From assembly GCA_017853735.1 (NCBI GenBank), contig JAFMJA010000085.1, positions 1 to 9,880 of the forward strand: 9,880 bases of DNA. The letters run 5' to 3'. Of this stretch, positions 1 to 8,215 are shown one piece after another. The translations under genes and the position numbers were made by a program. Each line of letters starts with the position of its first letter. The first letter of the stretch is position 1. Source of the DNA: Burkholderiaceae bacterium (lineage in GTDB: Bacteria > Pseudomonadota > Gammaproteobacteria > Burkholderiales > Burkholderiaceae_C). A model generated the notes under the pieces. The model did no database searches and was not told the DNA's origin. It saw only the letters and a program-made list of their open reading frames with translations.

Positions 1-2711
1 ACACCGGCCATGATTCTCGGGATTTCATGGCGTAGCCACTCCACCTCCTGCTCCGGGACTTCGAACACCAGTTCGTCGTGCACCTGCATGATCATTTTTG
101 TCTGGCGTTTTTCCTCGTCCAGCACTCTTTGCACCTGATTCATGCTGAGCTTGATCAGATCAGCTGCCGTTCCCTGCATGGGTGCATTGATGGCTGCGCG
201 CTCGGCAGCGCTTCGGCGCGGACCATTGGGAGAGTTGATCTCAGGCAGATACAGTCGCCGGCCAAAGACGGTTTCCACATAGCCCCGCGACTTGGCACTG
301 GCCCGGGTGGCGTCCATGTACTGTCGCACACCGGCAAAGCGCTCGAAATAGCGCTCGATGTAGTTTTTGGCGGCCATATTGTCAATGCCCAGGCTTTTGG
401 CCAGGCCATAGGCACTCATACCGTAGATCAGGCCGAAATTGATGACCTTGGCGTAGCGACGCTGCTCACTTGAGACCGCGCTGGTCGGGATGCCAAATAC
501 CTCGGATGCAGTGGCCCGATGCACATCCATGCCATCGTGAAAAGCCAGCAGCAAGGCGGTATCCCCACTGAGATGGGCCATGATGCGCAACTCGATCTGG
601 GAATAGTCGGCACTGGCGATCTTCCAACCTGCTTGCGCCACAAAGGCCTCGCGCACCCGGCGTCCCTCAGGCGTTCGAATCGGAATATTCTGCAAATTAG
701 GATCATTGCTGGACAAGCGCCCGGTCACCGCTACCGCCTGGGCATAGTGGGTGTGGACCCGGCCAGTCTGCGGCGAGGCCATCTGTGCCAGTTTGTCGGT
801 ATAGGTGCTCTTGAGTTTGGACAAGCCGCGGTGCTCCAGAATCTTGGCAGGCAGCGGATAGTCCTCGGCCAGTTTTTCCAGTACCTCCTCATCGGTGCTG
901 GGCGCACCTGTGGCCGTCTTCTTCACCACTGGCAAGCCCAGTTTTCCAAAAAAAATCTCCCCGATCTGCTTGGGAGATCCCAGGTTGAACGGCAGACCTG
1001 CCAGCTCATAGGCCTCCTGCTCCAACTGCTGAATGCGCTGGCCCAGTTCGCGGCTCTGCTGGGCCAGCACCTGTGCATCGATCAGCACGCCATTGCGTTC
1101 GATTCGGTACAAGGTCTCAGAACTGGCCATCTCCAGCTCATAAATGAAGCGCAGCCTGTCATCAGCCAGCAGCCTGGGCCACAAGGTGGCGTGCACATCC
1201 AGGGTCTGGTCAGAGTCTTCGCAGGAATATTCAGCCGCCTTGGCAATGTCCACCTGACTGAAAGAAATCTGCTTGGCACCCTTGCCGCACAGGTCCTCGT
1301 AATTGATCCCCGAGCGCCCCAGGTGCCGCTCGGCCAGGCTGGCAAGACCGTGGGGTTTGTGCACCTCCAGCACATAGCTTTGCAACATGGTGTCATGAAC
1401 ATAGCCCTGGACCTCAATGCCATGGTTGGCAAAGACATGACGGTCATATTTGACATGCTGCCCCAGCTTTCGGGCCGAAGCATTTTCCAGCCAGGGCTTC
1501 ATTCTGGCCAGCACTTCGGTACGGGACAGCTGTGACGGTGCAGCGGGGTAATCGTGCATCAGGGGGATATAAGCCGCCTCACCGGGCAGCACACTGAATG
1601 AAATTCCCACGATTTCAGCGGCCATCTCATCCAGGGAGGTGGTCTCCGTGTCCAGGGCCACCAGTTCAGCCTGGCTGATCCTGAGCAGCCAATGTTCAAG
1701 ATCGGGCCAGTCCAGTATGGTGTGGTAGTCCACACTGACCACGCGGCTGGGCGGTGTGGATGGCTCAAACAGATCCGGCTCCGATCCTGCCGGGCTGAAA
1801 GGGACACGGCCAACATCGCGCTCCAGTGAGCGGGCCAGGGTTTTGAAGCCATATTGTTCGTAAAAAGTCCTGAGAGCGTCTTTGTCAGGCTCACCCACCC
1901 GCACCGCCTCCAGGGAGGGTAGGCCCGGCACCCATCCGTCCAGATCACAATCGGTCTTGATGGTCAGCAACTGACGCCCGGTGGGCAACCAATCCAGGGC
2001 TTTGCGCAAATTTTCACCCGCCACCCCTTTGATGTCGCTGGCATGGGCCACCAGGGCGTCCAGAGAACCAAATTCCTGCAGCCACTTGGCGGCTGTCTTG
2101 GGCCCAACTTTTTCGACCCCCGGCACATTGTCCACGGCGTCACCCACCAGCGTTTGAAAGTCCACCATCAAGTCAGGAGGCACCCCGAACTCGGCCTGCA
2201 CACCCGCCAGATCGCGCCGCTTGCCGTTCATGGTGTCGACGATCGTGATATGCCGGGTCACCAGCTGTGCCAGATCCTTGTCGCCGCTGCTGATAATCAC
2301 TTCCAGCTGCTGCTCGGAGGCTGTCTTGGCCAGCGTGCCGATCACATCATCAGCCTCTACCCCGGGCACATCCAGCACCTTCCAGCCCATCAGACGTACC
2401 ACCTCATGGATGGGTTCGATCTGCTGGCGCAGATCATCAGGCATTGGGGCGCGCTGGGCCTTGTAGGCAGGATAGAGCGCATCCCTGAAGTTAGGCCCCT
2501 TGGCATCGAAAACGCAGGCTGCATAGTCAGCATGGACCTCCCTGCGCAGGCTTTGCAGCATGTTGATCATCCCGCGGATGGCACCAGTCGGCTGGCTGGT
2601 GGGATCGCCTGGCACCGCCCGCAGATCGGGCATGGCATGAAAAGCCCGGTACAGATAGCTCGAGCCATCGACCAGTAGCAAGGTTTTGCCTGTTTTTTCG
2701 GATTCGCTCAT
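1..2711 (-). CDS. polA: DNA polymerase I, partial (C-terminal end beyond left edge)
   Basis: DNA polymerase I acts in Okazaki-fragment maturation and repair synthesis. The frame opens at ATG 2711 (MSESEKTGKTLLLVDGSSYL) and stays open to the edge, giving 903 codons; E. coli PolA has 928 residues, so about 20-25 are missing. The 5' nuclease domain (about 10-300) shows D15, VEADDVIGT and the helix-hairpin-helix NVPGVEKVGPKTA. The 3'-5' proofreading domain (about 335-520) looks active: D354 and E356 in DTETTS, D423 in KYDRH, Y495 and D499 in YSCEDSD (E. coli D355, E357, D424, Y497, D501). The polymerase domain has motif A DYSQIELR (D702), the O-helix RRYAKVINFGLIYG (R751, K755, F759) and motif C QVHDELVFEV (D879, E880). 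All three activities appear intact. It is transcribed divergently from the thrB operon, with no good Shine-Dalgarno site at the start. Confidence 0.97.
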   Translation of the reverse strand, partial: MSESEKTGKTLLLVDGSSYLYRAFHAMPDLRAVPGDPTSQPTGAIRGMINMLQSLRREVHADYAACVFDAKGPNFRDALYPAYKAQRAPMPDDLRQQIEPIHEVVRLMGWKVLDVPGVEADDVIGTLAKTASEQQLEVIISSGDKDLAQLVTRHITIVDTMNGKRRDLAGVQAEFGVPPDLMVDFQTLVGDAVDNVPGVEKVGPKTAAKWLQEFGSLDALVAHASDIKGVAGENLRKALDWLPTGRQLLTIKTDCDLDGWVPGLPSLEAVRVGEPDKDALRTFYEQYGFKTLARSLERDVGRVPFSPAGSEPDLFEPSTPPSRVVSVDYHTILDWPDLEHWLLRISQAELVALDTETTSLDEMAAEIVGISFSVLPGEAAYIPLMHDYPAAPSQLSRTEVLARMKPWLENASARKLGQHVKYDRHVFANHGIEVQGYVHDTMLQSYVLEVHKPHGLASLAERHLGRSGINYEDLCGKGAKQISFSQVDIAKAAEYSCEDSDQTLDVHATLWPRLLADDRLRFIYELEMASSETLYRIERNGVLIDAQVLAQQSRELGQRIQQLEQEAYELAGLPFNLGSPKQIGEIFFGKLGLPVVKKTATGAPSTDEEVLEKLAEDYPLPAKILEHRGLSKLKSTYTDKLAQMASPQTGRVHTHYAQAVAVTGRLSSNDPNLQNIPIRTPEGRRVREAFVAQAGWKIASADYSQIELRIMAHLSGDTALLLAFHDGMDVHRATASEVFGIPTSAVSSEQRRYAKVINFGLIYGMSAYGLAKSLGIDNMAAKNYIERYFERFAGVRQYMDATRASAKSRGYVETVFGRRLYLPEINSPNGPRRSAAERAAINAPMQGTAADLIKLSMNQVQRVLDEEKRQTKMIMQVHDELVFEVPEQEVEWLRHEIPRIMAG

Positions 2712-2763
2712 CTGCGCATTGTGCCTTCAGCCGCATCTGGCGGGGAAGTCTTACAATGGCTCG
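2712..2763. promoter_or_regulatory. Divergent promoter region between polA and the thrB operon
   Basis: This 52-bp spacer must carry both divergent promoters unless they lie inside the genes. Rightward there is a -10-like TACAAT at 2752-2757, exactly 6 nt before ATG 2764. Leftward there is a -10-like CACAAT (complement of 2718-2723), also exactly 6 nt before the polA ATG at 2711. A start site 6-7 nt after each hexamer would fall on or next to the start codon, so both messages could be leaderless or nearly so. I see no convincing -35 hexamer for either. The only SD-like run on the right, GGGGAAG at 2742-2748, sits 15 nt from ATG 2764, which is too far. The promoter calls are inference from hexamer matches and spacing. 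Confidence 0.45.
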
Positions 2764-3090
2764 ATGCGCAACTTTGCCCTGCCCCTTTTATTGTTGGCCC
2801 AGGCCTTTTTTCTGGCTGGCCCGGCGTTTGCTCAAGCCCAAGCCGCCGCTCCAAGCGATGATTCCCGTGGCAAGCTCGAACAGCGAACTGAACAGATTCG
2901 ACATGAAGATGCAGGCTCGCGCATCGATGAGCTGCGGGTTGGCGGTGAGACCAGAAGCATCACAGTCCAACCCAAGGGCGGCGCCCCAGCCTACGACATC
3001 ACCCCCGACAGCACCAACCGCAACCCGGCTACTGCCGATCGTGACCGCAATTCCAGTGGCTCGGGGGGCTGGAAAATCAAGAGTTTCTGA
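2764..3090 (+). CDS. Small exported protein, DUF2782-like, upstream of thrB
   Basis: This encodes a 108-residue protein of unknown function. It begins with a clear signal peptide: MRN, a hydrophobic stretch (residues 4-22) and the cleavage-type end AFA/QAQ near residue 23, so it should be periplasmic. The mature part has a charged helical segment (about 35-56) and then the most family-like core, IDELRVGGETRSITVQPKG (about 54-72), followed by a polar, low-complexity tail rich in Asn, Arg, Ser and Gly. The core resembles the DUF2782 family often found beside thrB in Burkholderiales; this is recalled, not searched. It is first in an operon, with its stop only 3 bp before the thrB ATG. The start at 2764 is chosen because it gives the signal peptide; a longer in-frame start at 2686 would run into polA. 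The mature protein has no cysteine. Confidence 0.8.
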   Translation: MRNFALPLLLLAQAFFLAGPAFAQAQAAAPSDDSRGKLEQRTEQIRHEDAGSRIDELRVGGETRSITVQPKGGAPAYDITPDSTNRNPATADRDRNSSGSGGWKIKSF

Positions 3091-3093
3091 GTC

Positions 3094-4089
3094 ATGGCTG
3101 TCTTCACCGAGGTCTCTTTTGAAGAGGCCGGCGAATTGCTGGAAAGGCTCAGACTGGGCAAACTGCACAAGCTCGAGGGCTGTGCAGGTGGTATCGAAAA
3201 TACCAACTACTTTGTCAGCACGGATCAGGGTGATTATGTCTTGACCCTGTTTGAGCGCCTAAGCTTGCAGCAACTGCCCTTCTACCTGCGACTGATGAAG
3301 CATCTGGCGCTCAACGGCATTCCCGTTCCCGACCCGGCGGCTGACTGCGATGGTGAAATCGTGCACCAGCTCAAAGGTAAACCGGCTGCAGTCGTTGATC
3401 GCTTGCGTGGCCAAAGCGAACTCCATCCCGAACCGTCCCACTGTGCAGTGGTCGGCGCAATGCTGGCCAACATGCATCTGGTAGCGCGCAGCTTTGATCG
3501 ACAGCAAGCCAATTTACGCGGGCTGGCCTGGTGGAATGAGACCGTGCCACAGGTATTGCCCCATATCACCCCTGCGCAGTCCGACTTGCTGCAAAGTGAG
3601 CTTGCCTACCAAAACCATGTGGGGGCAAGCGCGGCCTACGCAGCACTGCCGCGCGGACCGATCCATGCCGACCTGTTTCGCGACAATGTGATGTTCGACA
3701 ATGCTCCTGGGTCGAAGGCCCCGGTGCTGACAGGCTTCTTTGATTTCTATTTTGCCGGGGTCGATACCTGGTTGTTTGACCTGGCTGTTTGCCTGAACGA
3801 CTGGTGCGTCAAACTCGACTGCGGGGTGAGCGACGAACCCAGAGCATCGGCTTTTTTGCAGGCCTATGCCAAAGTTCGGCCACTTCAAGCCGCAGAGCGC
3901 CAACTGCTGCCAGCCATGCTGCGCGCGGCAGCCTTGCGCTTTTGGCTCTCGCGCCTATGGGATTTACACCTGCCGCGGCAAGCCAGTATGCTGCAAGCGC
4001 ACGATCCCAGCCATTTCGAACGAGTCCTGCGTCGGCGCGTGCTTGACGCCAAGATGTACGCGCAGCCCTTGGAGACAGCGCCCGCATGA
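3094..4089 (+). CDS. thrB: Homoserine kinase, APH-fold (type II) ThrB
   Basis: This cytoplasmic enzyme phosphorylates L-homoserine with ATP to O-phosphohomoserine, the step before threonine synthase. At 331 residues it fits the aminoglycoside-phosphotransferase-like ThrB of pseudomonads and Burkholderiales rather than the GHMP-fold E. coli ThrB. Visible family features are the N-terminal loop GGIENTNYFV (32-41), a beta strand YVLTLFE (48-54), the catalytic-loop signature HADLFRDNVMFD with D193 as likely base and N198 as metal ligand, and the metal-binding FFDFYFAG (D217) leading into DTWLFDLAVCLNDWC. These motifs make the call firm. Its start lies 3 bp after the preceding stop with no strong Shine-Dalgarno site, and its TGA overlaps the next ATG (ATGA at 4086-4089), so expression is probably coupled on both sides. 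Threonine genes hom and thrC are not in the window. Confidence 0.95.
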   Translation: MAVFTEVSFEEAGELLERLRLGKLHKLEGCAGGIENTNYFVSTDQGDYVLTLFERLSLQQLPFYLRLMKHLALNGIPVPDPAADCDGEIVHQLKGKPAAVVDRLRGQSELHPEPSHCAVVGAMLANMHLVARSFDRQQANLRGLAWWNETVPQVLPHITPAQSDLLQSELAYQNHVGASAAYAALPRGPIHADLFRDNVMFDNAPGSKAPVLTGFFDFYFAGVDTWLFDLAVCLNDWCVKLDCGVSDEPRASAFLQAYAKVRPLQAAERQLLPAMLRAAALRFWLSRLWDLHLPRQASMLQAHDPSHFERVLRRRVLDAKMYAQPLETAPA

Positions 4090-4847
4090 AGCTCAATATA
4101 GTTCCAGCCCGCACTGGCTGGCTCTGGGTTCGTCTGGGGCTGCGCACATTCAGACGGCAGCCCTTGGCATTGGCCGGCCTGTTTTTCATGTACATCACCA
4201 CCATTTCCCTGACCAGCCTGGTTCCCCTGGTGGGCAATGTGCTGGCTTTGGCCTTGCTGCCAGCCGCCACCCTGGGGCTGATGGCGGCCACGCGGGAGGC
4301 TGAACAAGGGAACTTTCCAATGCCGTCGATTCTGCTGAGCGCGTTTCGTGCAGGACGCCATCGCGCCCGTGCCATGGCCTTGCTGGGTCTGCTTTACGCC
4401 GGAGCGTTCCTGTTGTTACTGGGTGCCACCGCGCTGCTGGATGGGGGAACATTTGCCCGCTTTTATCTGATGGGCGGGGCCCTCACGCGGGAGGTGATTG
4501 AATCGGCCACCTTCCAGCAAGCCGTCTGGCTGGCCATGGCGCTGTACTTACCGCTGTCCTTGCTGTTCTGGCATGCACCGGCGCTGGTGCACTGGCATGA
4601 GATCCCCCCGGTCAAGAGCCTCTTCTTCAGTGCGGTGGCATGCGTGCGAAATTTTGGCGCAATGACCATCTTTGCTTTGGGTTGGATGGCCATCTTCACG
4701 GGGGTTGGCATCCTGCTAACCCTGGTGACCATCCCGTTGGGTCAGTCCGGCATGATTGGCACCCTGATGCTGCCCACCCTGCTCCTGCTGGCGGCGATTT
4801 TCTTCACCTCGATCTGGTTCAGCTTTCGCGATTGCTTTGCCGACTAG
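4086..4847 (+). CDS. BPSS1780-family integral membrane protein
   Basis: This is a 253-residue polytopic inner-membrane protein of unknown function. Hydrophobic segments lie near residues 26-48, 49-68, 96-118, 144-163, 191-216 and 221-245, suggesting six helices. The Arg-rich start (WVRLGLRTFRRQP, 14-26) and the loop FRAGRHRAR (87-95) should face the cytoplasm. The segment FWHAPALVHWHEIPP (161-175) followed by KSLFFS is the most distinctive part and matches my memory of the BPSS1780 family, which in Burkholderiales sits beside thrB. The ATG overlaps the thrB stop by 4 bp, and GGAG at 4071-4074 lies 11 nt upstream of it, so it is probably translationally coupled. No catalytic motif is visible. 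The family name is recalled, not searched; the membrane-protein call is firm. Confidence 0.85.
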   Translation: MKLNIVPARTGWLWVRLGLRTFRRQPLALAGLFFMYITTISLTSLVPLVGNVLALALLPAATLGLMAATREAEQGNFPMPSILLSAFRAGRHRARAMALLGLLYAGAFLLLLGATALLDGGTFARFYLMGGALTREVIESATFQQAVWLAMALYLPLSLLFWHAPALVHWHEIPPVKSLFFSAVACVRNFGAMTIFALGWMAIFTGVGILLTLVTIPLGQSGMIGTLMLPTLLLLAAIFFTSIWFSFRDCFAD

Positions 4848-4886
4848 GCAAAATTTGAGCGGTCTCTTGCCAGCAAGAGATTTTGC
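4848..4886 (+). terminator. Probable intrinsic terminator of the thrB operon
   Basis: Just after the stop codon there is a perfect inverted repeat, TCTCTTGC (4863-4870) and GCAAGAGA (4873-4880), giving a 7-8 bp stem with a very short loop, followed by TTTT at 4881-4884. An outer pair, GCAAAAT (4848-4854) and ATTTTGC (4880-4886), can extend the structure across an internal loop. The T run is short, so strength is uncertain. Position and symmetry fit the end of the three-gene operon. Confidence 0.55.
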
Positions 4887-4892
4887 CGGCGA

Positions 4893-4898
4893 TAGAAT
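4893..4898 (+). promoter_or_regulatory. Possible -10 element for the CHAT gene
   Basis: TAGAAT (within GATAGAATTT) matches the sigma-70 -10 consensus at five of six positions. It would place the start site near 4905, leaving an untranslated leader of about 27 nt before ATG 4932. No good -35 hexamer lies 16-18 bp upstream; TTGCCA at 4867-4872 is 20 bp away and inside the terminator hairpin. The CHAT gene's Shine-Dalgarno site is weak (ACGGA, 4920-4924, 7 nt before the ATG). Low-confidence call based on hexamer match only. Confidence 0.3.
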
Positions 4899-4931
4899 TT
4901 CGCCCTCTGGCTTGTTCGAACGGATCCATTT

Positions 4932-7900
4932 ATGCAAATCCTTTTCCAACGCGCAGTTCAGATCGGCTTTGCCCTGGCCTTCAGCGGGTGGCTGACGCCT
5001 TCTTTGGCTCAGTCTGCGGCCCCCGCCCCTGCCCATGCGGCAGAAACAGACACCAGCGTGGTCAAGCCTCCGCCACGCGACATCAAAGACATACTTCGGG
5101 TGCTTGAAGCAAGCAAGATTGACCTCAGTGAAGTCGAGCGTGCCAGGCAGCTGATCGCCGCACCTTTACCCGCCGAGAATGCCGGCAATATGGCCCTCAA
5201 TGCCTTTTTTCATAAGCGCGCGATTGCCTATCAGAAGCTTGGCAAAACCCAGGAAGCGGTTCTTGATTTCAGGCGCGTCGCCATCAATCATCCGCATGAC
5301 AACCCTCAGTTCCAGATGCGCGATTTTCTGGAGCTGGGCGTGATCGAAGGAAACGCCGGCAATATTGCCAAGGCACTGGAGGCACTGGAGAAGGTCAAGT
5401 CCATGGCAGAGCGCCAGCGCATGGGAGGCATGGTGTTGACTGCCAACCGGTTGCTCTCTGCCTACCATGGCATTGCTGGAAATTTTGAGAGGGCTGGCGC
5501 CTTGTTGCGGGATGCCGATGCCCAGATGGTCTTGCTTCGGCGCAGCCCTCGCCTGACCGAATTTGCCACCAATTGGGAATCGCAACTGGAGAGTACCCGT
5601 GGCACCTTTTATCGCCAGCAAGGCCAATGGGTGGAGAGTGAGCGCTCCACACGCAAAGCGATTCGCCTGCTGCAGCAGATGCTTGATAAAGCCAAGAACA
5701 ATCCCAAGAAAATTGATGACCTATCCAACGCGGAGCGTAGCCTGGCCGACGGCAACAACAATGCTCGGGGCACTATTTCCCAGCTCATTTACCGTCAGAT
5801 GGAGCTGGCCAACGTGCTGCTGGAGCAGCGCAAGATGGTTGATGCCGAGTATTACGCCCGGGAGGGTCTGACTCTGGCCCTGGACACCTTCGGCCGCAAC
5901 TCCACCGAGGTCGGTAAAACCCTGACCCAGCTCTCAAAAGTCATCTCAGAATTGGGGCGCTCTAATGAAGCGCTTGTGCTGGCCAGGGCGGCGCTCGCAG
6001 CCAATGTGGAGGGCGGCATCTCTGACGACTCCTATGTGATGGCCATCTCCAGAAAGTTCTACGCCACTGCCCTGGTGGCCGATGGCCAATACCTGGAAGC
6101 TGACAAGGTATTTCGCGAAATGATGGCCGGTGTCCGCAAAGACCCTGAATTGGAAAAAACCTTCCGACCCAATGACCTGGACTGGGTGTTGGCGATGCAA
6201 AAGATTGGCCGCTCTGCAGAAGCTGGGGTCATGTCGGCTGCCATGCTCAAAAGCGCAGAAGATCGCCTCGCGAAAGGCAGTCCGCGCGTGGCGCTGATCA
6301 GAGCTTTCAATGCTGTTTCACTTCAGAATCAGGGCAAGCTCAAGGAGGCTCAACTGGCCTACCAGGCTGCCATTCCAGTCTTGGTGGACCAGACCAAAAA
6401 TGACGCCGAGAATGACACAGCCACCTTGAAACAGCAGCAGCGCAGCACCTATTTGTTTGAAAATTATCTGGCCATGCTGGCTCAGCTGGCCAAAGCCGAA
6501 CCAGCCCAAGCCCAGGCAGCCGCGGTGGAAGCCTTTCGCATCGCTGATCTGGCCAAGAGCAGCGGCGTACAGCGTGCACTGACCGCCAGCGCAGCGCGCG
6601 CCAATATACGTGACCCCAAGCTGGCCGAGCTGGCCCGTAAGGAACAGGATCTGCAGCGCCGGGTCACTTCCCTGTCAGAGCTGTTAACCGGTTTGCTGGC
6701 TGCGCCGCCCGAGCAGCAGCTGCCTACAGTGCAGGCCAAGATCCGGCAGGACATTGCCGGCTTCATCAGCGAACGCGAAAACCTGAAAAAGGAAATTGAG
6801 CGCAGATTCCCCGACTACGCCGACATGGTCGATCCCAAGCCGGCCACCGTGGAACGTACCCGCCAGTTGCTGCGTGCCGACGAGGTTCTGGTGTCCTGGT
6901 ATTTTGGCGAAAAAGAAGCCTATGTCTGGGCGATCAGCAAGACCGGCGTGCCGCTCTTCAAATCCTTGACGCTGGGACGAGGTGAAATGGCCAAACAGGT
7001 CACCTTGCTTCGCAAAGCCCTGGACCCGGGTGTCTCCACGGTCGATGAAATTCCGCCGTTCAACACCCAGGCAGCCTATCAGCTTTATGAACAGATCCTG
7101 GCCCCGGTTCAAGATAGCCTGAAAGGGAAAAAAGTACTGCTGGTCGTCCCGCACGCCGAACTCGGTCAGCTACCTCTGGCTGTCTTGCTCACCCGTGACA
7201 CGCCCGTGCCTGCTGCCACTGCCGTTCCTTTTGCTGGCTACCGCGCCATGCCCTGGCTGATCCGTGACATTGCCCTGGCGCAACTGCCTTCGGTGACCGC
7301 ACTGGCCGCCTTGCGCAACGCGCCGGCTGCCAGCCCCGGTCGGAAAAACTTCATCGGCTTTGGTGACCCCTTTTTCAGTAGCGAGCAAGCCCAGAGCGCT
7401 GAAAAACGCCAGCCATCTGCTGACCCCACGCAATTGGCGACCCGTGGCCTGCCCTTGCTCCTGCGCAGCGTGCCTAAGACCAGCGGTGTGAGTTCCGCCG
7501 AACTGGCCTTGTTGCCCAGATTGCCGGATACGCAGGCCGAGATTCTGGAGATTGCCAAGGTCCTGGCCGCTGAACCAGGAGATGTCTACCTCAACAAGCA
7601 GGCCAGCGTCAAATCGGTACTCGAAACAGATTTGTCCAATCGCAAGGTGGTGATGTTTGCCACCCACGGCCTGGTGCCCGGTGAACTCGATGGCCTGACC
7701 CAACCTGCCCTGGCCTTGAGTTCGCCGGATGTGACTGGCGAAAAAGGTGGCGATGGCTTGCTCACCATGGACAAGGTCTTGACGCTCAAACTCAACGCGG
7801 ACTGGGTGGTGCTTTCGGCCTGTAATACCGCCTCGGGTGAAGGCTCAGGATCGGAGGCGGTTTCCGGCTTGGGACGAGCATTTTTTTATGCTGGCGCGCG

Positions 7901-8129
7901 AGCCCTGCTGGTTTCCAACTGGCCTGTTGATTCGGTGGCAGCCCGCTTGCTCATGACAGACCTGTTCAAGCGGCAGCAGGGCGGCTCCGAGGCTCAGAAC
8001 AAGGCTGAGTCTCTGCGACAGGCCATGCTGGCCCAACTGGACCAGGGAGGCATGCCAGGCCCCAAGGAAATGCAGTATTCTTACGCCCATCCCTTGTTCT
8101 GGGCGCCCTTTGTTGTGGTTGGCGACTAA
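4932..8129 (+). CDS. Exported TPR-CHAT domain caspase-like protease
   Basis: This encodes a 1065-residue predicted cysteine protease of the CHAT family (clan CD, related to caspases and separase). An N-terminal signal peptide (hydrophobic about 8-24, SLA/QS cleavage near 26) is followed by a Pro/Ala linker. A helical TPR array of roughly nine repeats covers about 88-490, for example NAFFHKRAIAYQKLGKTQEA (90-109) and the repeats at about 286-319 and 452-487. A charged coiled-coil-like region (about 560-640) leads to the CHAT domain (about 650-1064). That domain has PHAELGQLPLAVLL (H741), FATHGL with catalytic H912, VLSACNTASGEG with catalytic C964, GLGRAFFYAGARALLVSNWP, and the closing HPLFWAPFVVVGD. 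The H-C spacing of 52 residues suits the fold. C964 is the only cysteine I find in the protein. TPRs usually bind partners, so a regulated protease is likely; the substrate is unknown. ATG 4932 is chosen because it yields the signal peptide. Confidence 0.9.
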   Translation: MQILFQRAVQIGFALAFSGWLTPSLAQSAAPAPAHAAETDTSVVKPPPRDIKDILRVLEASKIDLSEVERARQLIAAPLPAENAGNMALNAFFHKRAIAYQKLGKTQEAVLDFRRVAINHPHDNPQFQMRDFLELGVIEGNAGNIAKALEALEKVKSMAERQRMGGMVLTANRLLSAYHGIAGNFERAGALLRDADAQMVLLRRSPRLTEFATNWESQLESTRGTFYRQQGQWVESERSTRKAIRLLQQMLDKAKNNPKKIDDLSNAERSLADGNNNARGTISQLIYRQMELANVLLEQRKMVDAEYYAREGLTLALDTFGRNSTEVGKTLTQLSKVISELGRSNEALVLARAALAANVEGGISDDSYVMAISRKFYATALVADGQYLEADKVFREMMAGVRKDPELEKTFRPNDLDWVLAMQKIGRSAEAGVMSAAMLKSAEDRLAKGSPRVALIRAFNAVSLQNQGKLKEAQLAYQAAIPVLVDQTKNDAENDTATLKQQQRSTYLFENYLAMLAQLAKAEPAQAQAAAVEAFRIADLAKSSGVQRALTASAARANIRDPKLAELARKEQDLQRRVTSLSELLTGLLAAPPEQQLPTVQAKIRQDIAGFISERENLKKEIERRFPDYADMVDPKPATVERTRQLLRADEVLVSWYFGEKEAYVWAISKTGVPLFKSLTLGRGEMAKQVTLLRKALDPGVSTVDEIPPFNTQAAYQLYEQILAPVQDSLKGKKVLLVVPHAELGQLPLAVLLTRDTPVPAATAVPFAGYRAMPWLIRDIALAQLPSVTALAALRNAPAASPGRKNFIGFGDPFFSSEQAQSAEKRQPSADPTQLATRGLPLLLRSVPKTSGVSSAELALLPRLPDTQAEILEIAKVLAAEPGDVYLNKQASVKSVLETDLSNRKVVMFATHGLVPGELDGLTQPALALSSPDVTGEKGGDGLLTMDKVLTLKLNADWVVLSACNTASGEGSGSEAVSGLGRAFFYAGARALLVSNWPVDSVAARLLMTDLFKRQQGGSEAQNKAESLRQAMLAQLDQGGMPGPKEMQYSYAHPLFWAPFVVVGD

Positions 8130-8153
8130 GGCTGGAAAGTTCTTGGCTCTGGG

Positions 8154-8168
8154 TCAGTCTGACTGATC
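8154..8168. promoter_or_regulatory. Palindrome upstream of the Ig-like/zinc-ribbon gene pair
   Basis: TCAGTCTGACTGA at 8154-8166 is a perfect inverted repeat with 6-bp arms around a single central T (8160). One G-T step and one further pair (8152/8168) can extend it. It lies 25 bp after the CHAT stop and 60 bp before the next start. The odd centre and lack of a following T run fit a protein-binding operator better than an intrinsic terminator, but a message hairpin is possible. No regulator can be named. Confidence 0.35.
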
Positions 8169-8215
8169 GACTTGATTTGGGCGCATTTTTCTAGATGCTC
8201 GTAGGAGCGCATGTG

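Noticed and set aside
519..1535. 338-residue open frame on the plus strand
   Set aside because: It lies wholly inside polA on the opposite strand; the polA frame shows every expected motif, and this translation has no recognisable domain.
2756..3244. 162-residue frame from ATG 2756
   Set aside because: Out of frame with the signal-peptide protein and overlapping thrB; rich in Pro, Arg and Cys with no domain. The ATG arises from the TACAATGG promoter-like motif.
3809..4375. 188-residue open frame on the minus strand
   Set aside because: Shadow of thrB and the membrane-protein gene; Arg/Ala-rich composition typical of antisense frames in GC-rich DNA.
4932..8129. Csx29/Craspase type CRISPR-associated TPR-CHAT or gasdermin-activating protease
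   Set aside because: No CRISPR repeats, gRAMP or gasdermin-like gene is present, and this protein carries a signal peptide, unlike the cytoplasmic Csx29.
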